Below, piece after piece: positions 62,399 to 64,000 of a stretch of DNA of 64,000 nucleotides. Every line of letters begins with the position of its first letter. Within the stretch, counting starts at the first letter, position 1. Made by a program: the position numbers and the translations under genes. Under the pieces are notes generated by a model. That model ran no database searches, was not told the origin of the DNA, and saw only the letters and a list, made by a program, of their open reading frames with translations. The DNA is from Brevundimonas sp. UBA4553 (lineage in GTDB: Bacteria > Pseudomonadota > Alphaproteobacteria > Caulobacterales > Caulobacteraceae), in assembly GCF_002387245.1 (NCBI RefSeq), contig NZ_DGLD01000019.1, positions 448,116-512,115 on the forward strand, read 5' to 3'.

Positions 62399-64000
62399 AT
62401 GTCTGGACTGTTTGAGATCGCGGTCGATCGCGTCAAGCGAAATGCTCGCCTGGTTCTGGCCGCCATGATGGTGGTCCTATCCGTTCTGGCCGGGCCTGTC
62501 GCCGCGCAGACGATCTCGCCGTCCTCCCTGCAGCGTGGATGGGTAGGCCTAACCTATGCCGAGACGCTCAGCGCGTCCGGCGGCGTTGCGCCTTTTAACT
62601 ATGCCATCACAGAGGGCGCCCTGCCGGCAGGCCTGTCGTTGGATGCGCACGGGACCTTGTCAGGCAAGCCGACGGAGACCGGGACGTACGACTTTACCGT
62701 TACCGCGACCGACAGTTCGACGGGAGCTGGCGCGCCCTATTCCGCCAGCCAAGCCTATAGCTTGATCGTGGCGGAACCGACCCTCAACATTTTTCCATCG
62801 ACCTTCGTGCCCGGGCGAATGGATTCGACCTACAACAACTGGTTGTCGGCGGGTAATGCGACTGCTCCCACCACTTTTGCGGTGACAGAGGGGAGCTTGC
62901 CAGCCGGTATCACGATGTCCGCCGGCGGCGCGGTCTCGGGCACGCCGAGCGTTTCCGGAACGTTCAACTTCACCATTCGTGCTACCGACAGTTCATCGGG
63001 GCCTTCTTCGGGAGAGCGCGCCTACACTTGGCTCGTCATGCCGCCGGAGCCAAAGGTGGCGTCGATTTCGCCGGCGGCGGGGCCGACGTCGGGCGGCACG
63101 ACCGTGACGCTCACGGGGAAACATTTCTCGGGCGCGACGGCGGTGACCTTCGGGGAGACGGCCGCGACCGCCTTCACGGTCAATAGCGACACCCAGATCA
63201 CGGCGATCGCACCGGCCGGGACGGGGCTGGTGACCGTGCTCGTCACGACGCCGGATGGGACCAGTGGGAGGTACTTCACCTATACGCCTGCGCCGACTGT
63301 GACGTCGCTCTCGCGGATGACGGGCCCGGCCTCCGGCGCCACGAGCGTGGTCATCACCGGGACGAACTTCTCGAACGCGACGGCGGTGAGCTTCGGGACG
63401 ACAGCGGCGACCAGTTTTGTGGTCAACAGCGCGACCCAGATCACGGCGACGGCTCCGGCTGGAGCGGGGACGGTGGACGTGCGCGTTACCACGGCGGGTG
63501 GAACCAGCGAGACCTCGGCGGCGGCCCAGTACACCTATGTGATGAGGCCGGTCGTGAACTCGATCTCGCCGACGGCGGGTCCGTCCACGGGCGGCACGAC
63601 TGTCACCATCACCGGGACAGATTTCACGGGCGCGGCAGCGGTGAGGTTCGGAGTGACGGTGGCAACCGGCTTTACGGTCGACAGTGCGACTCAAATCACG
63701 GCGACGGCGCCTGCTGGCTTTGGGACGGTAGACGTGCGCGTCACGACCACCGGCGGGACCAGCGCGACCTCGGTCGCTGATCAGTTCACCTATGTGACGG
63801 CCCCGACGGTGAGTTCGATTTCGCCGACAGCAGGTCCGGCCACGGGTGGCACGAGCGTGATCATCACCGGCGCCAACCTCTCGGGTGCGACGGCGGTGAA
63901 TTTCGGGGAGACGCCGGCGACCGGCTTTACGGTCAACAGCGCGACCCAGATCACGGCGACGGCTCCGGCCGGGACGGGCACGGTGGATATCCGCGTGACC
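62399..64000 (+). CDS. Secreted He_PIG and IPT/TIG repeat protein (partial)
   Basis: The frame is open from ATG 62399 through the right edge of the window (534 codons and no stop). GGGGA precedes the ATG by 8 bases. A long basic start (FEIAVDRVKRNARLV) leads to a signal peptide (VLAAMMVVLSVLAGPVAAQ). Two Ig-like He_PIG-type units follow (ITEGALPAGLSLDAHGTLSG and VTEGSLPAGITMSAGGAVSG), each ending in TATDSS or RATDSS. Four IPT/TIG units then run to the edge (SISPAAGPTSGGTTVTLTG and copies). Such arrays are seen in large surface or secreted proteins; adhesion or surface-layer roles are inference. The C-terminus, which would show the anchor, is outside. Confidence 0.85.
   Translation, partial: MSGLFEIAVDRVKRNARLVLAAMMVVLSVLAGPVAAQTISPSSLQRGWVGLTYAETLSASGGVAPFNYAITEGALPAGLSLDAHGTLSGKPTETGTYDFTVTATDSSTGAGAPYSASQAYSLIVAEPTLNIFPSTFVPGRMDSTYNNWLSAGNATAPTTFAVTEGSLPAGITMSAGGAVSGTPSVSGTFNFTIRATDSSSGPSSGERAYTWLVMPPEPKVASISPAAGPTSGGTTVTLTGKHFSGATAVTFGETAATAFTVNSDTQITAIAPAGTGLVTVLVTTPDGTSGRYFTYTPAPTVTSLSRMTGPASGATSVVITGTNFSNATAVSFGTTAATSFVVNSATQITATAPAGAGTVDVRVTTAGGTSETSAAAQYTYVMRPVVNSISPTAGPSTGGTTVTITGTDFTGAAAVRFGVTVATGFTVDSATQITATAPAGFGTVDVRVTTTGGTSATSVADQFTYVTAPTVSSISPTAGPATGGTSVIITGANLSGATAVNFGETPATGFTVNSATQITATAPAGTGTVDIRVT
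63056..64000 (+). repeat. Tandem IPT/TIG-coding repeats of about 255 bp
   Basis: Four units start near 63056, 63299, 63554 and 63809 (spacing 243, 255 and 255 bp), the last cut by the window edge. Each encodes SISP-GP-GGT-V-ITG, then F-G-TAV-FG, a VNS-TQITA-APAG segment and a V-V-VTT end. The DNA is also similar between units (for example ACCCAGATCACGGCGACGGC recurs), so recombination or slippage could change copy number. Confidence 0.85.

Noticed and set aside
62212..62466. 84-codon minus-strand frame before the TIG gene
   Set aside because: It overlaps the TIG gene start and has no ribosome site or motif. The gap 62165-62398 seems to hold only upstream sequence of the two neighbouring genes.
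62993..63694. 233-codon Arg-rich minus-strand frame and other minus-strand frames in the TIG repeats
   Set aside because: They are mirror images of the repeated TIG codons. The plus-strand frame has a signal peptide and recognisable domains.

Overview
The window is a contiguous, gene-dense, GC-rich chromosomal segment. It most resembles an alphaproteobacterium of the Caulobacterales, possibly Brevundimonas. The reasons are the tpiA-secG-pyrG order, four TonB-dependent receptors (one of the large Xanthomonas/Caulobacter type), many 4-bp ATGA/GTGA gene junctions and frequent GTG or TTG starts. The genus is inferred by eye and was not computed. I saw no insertion sequence, prophage, integrase, CRISPR array or rRNA. 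No gap between genes exceeds about 300 bp.

Layout: 1-5153 is core metabolism and secretion (end of a gene, ppiD, tpiA, secG, pyrG). 5228-5362 may encode a small membrane protein. 5394-11389 is a divergent copper-resistance module: cueR and a CopA ATPase on the minus strand, and a CopA-type multicopper oxidase plus CopB on the plus strand. A CueR-type promoter with a 19-bp spacer lies between them. 11423-20849 is an aromatic catabolic island predicted to take salicylate through gentisate to fumarate and pyruvate. It holds an IclR regulator, ferredoxin reductase, salicylate 5-hydroxylase subunits and ferredoxin, gentisate dioxygenase, fumarylpyruvate hydrolase, an MFS permease, maleylpyruvate isomerase and an outer-membrane porin. 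tRNA-Ser(UGA) and a DMT exporter follow. 22238-26291 is a housekeeping string (rlpA, tmk, holB, tatD, MBL hydrolase).

26294-30949 pairs a TetR regulator and a type B carboxylesterase with a divergent TonB receptor across a perfect 11-bp inverted repeat. 31573-42082 starts with a FecI/FecR-type sigma/anti-sigma pair. It continues with an STN-domain TonB receptor, a purple-acid-type phosphatase, a second TonB receptor and a PhoD phosphatase, and looks like a phosphate-ester scavenging unit. 43683-48358 encodes signalling proteins (membrane LytTR regulator, CHASE3 hybrid kinase, CheY-like receiver, Hpt). They run tail to tail into a minus-strand chaperone-usher pilus operon with three small secreted proteins, at least two of them DUF4402-like (48349-53496). 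A LuxR-type response regulator lies divergent from the pilin.

54413-57860 is an iron-type operon (TonB receptor, PepSY protein, small membrane protein). 57970-59946 holds a DUF3089-like lipoprotein and an SGNH hydrolase broken by a one-base frameshift. 60040-62164 carries a SnoaL-like protein, a cupin and an AraC regulator. The window ends inside a secreted protein built of two He_PIG-like and at least four IPT/TIG repeats (62399 onward).

Best candidates for a less-described system are the sigma/anti-sigma + two receptors + two phosphatases cluster and the DUF4402-based pilus with its surrounding regulators.
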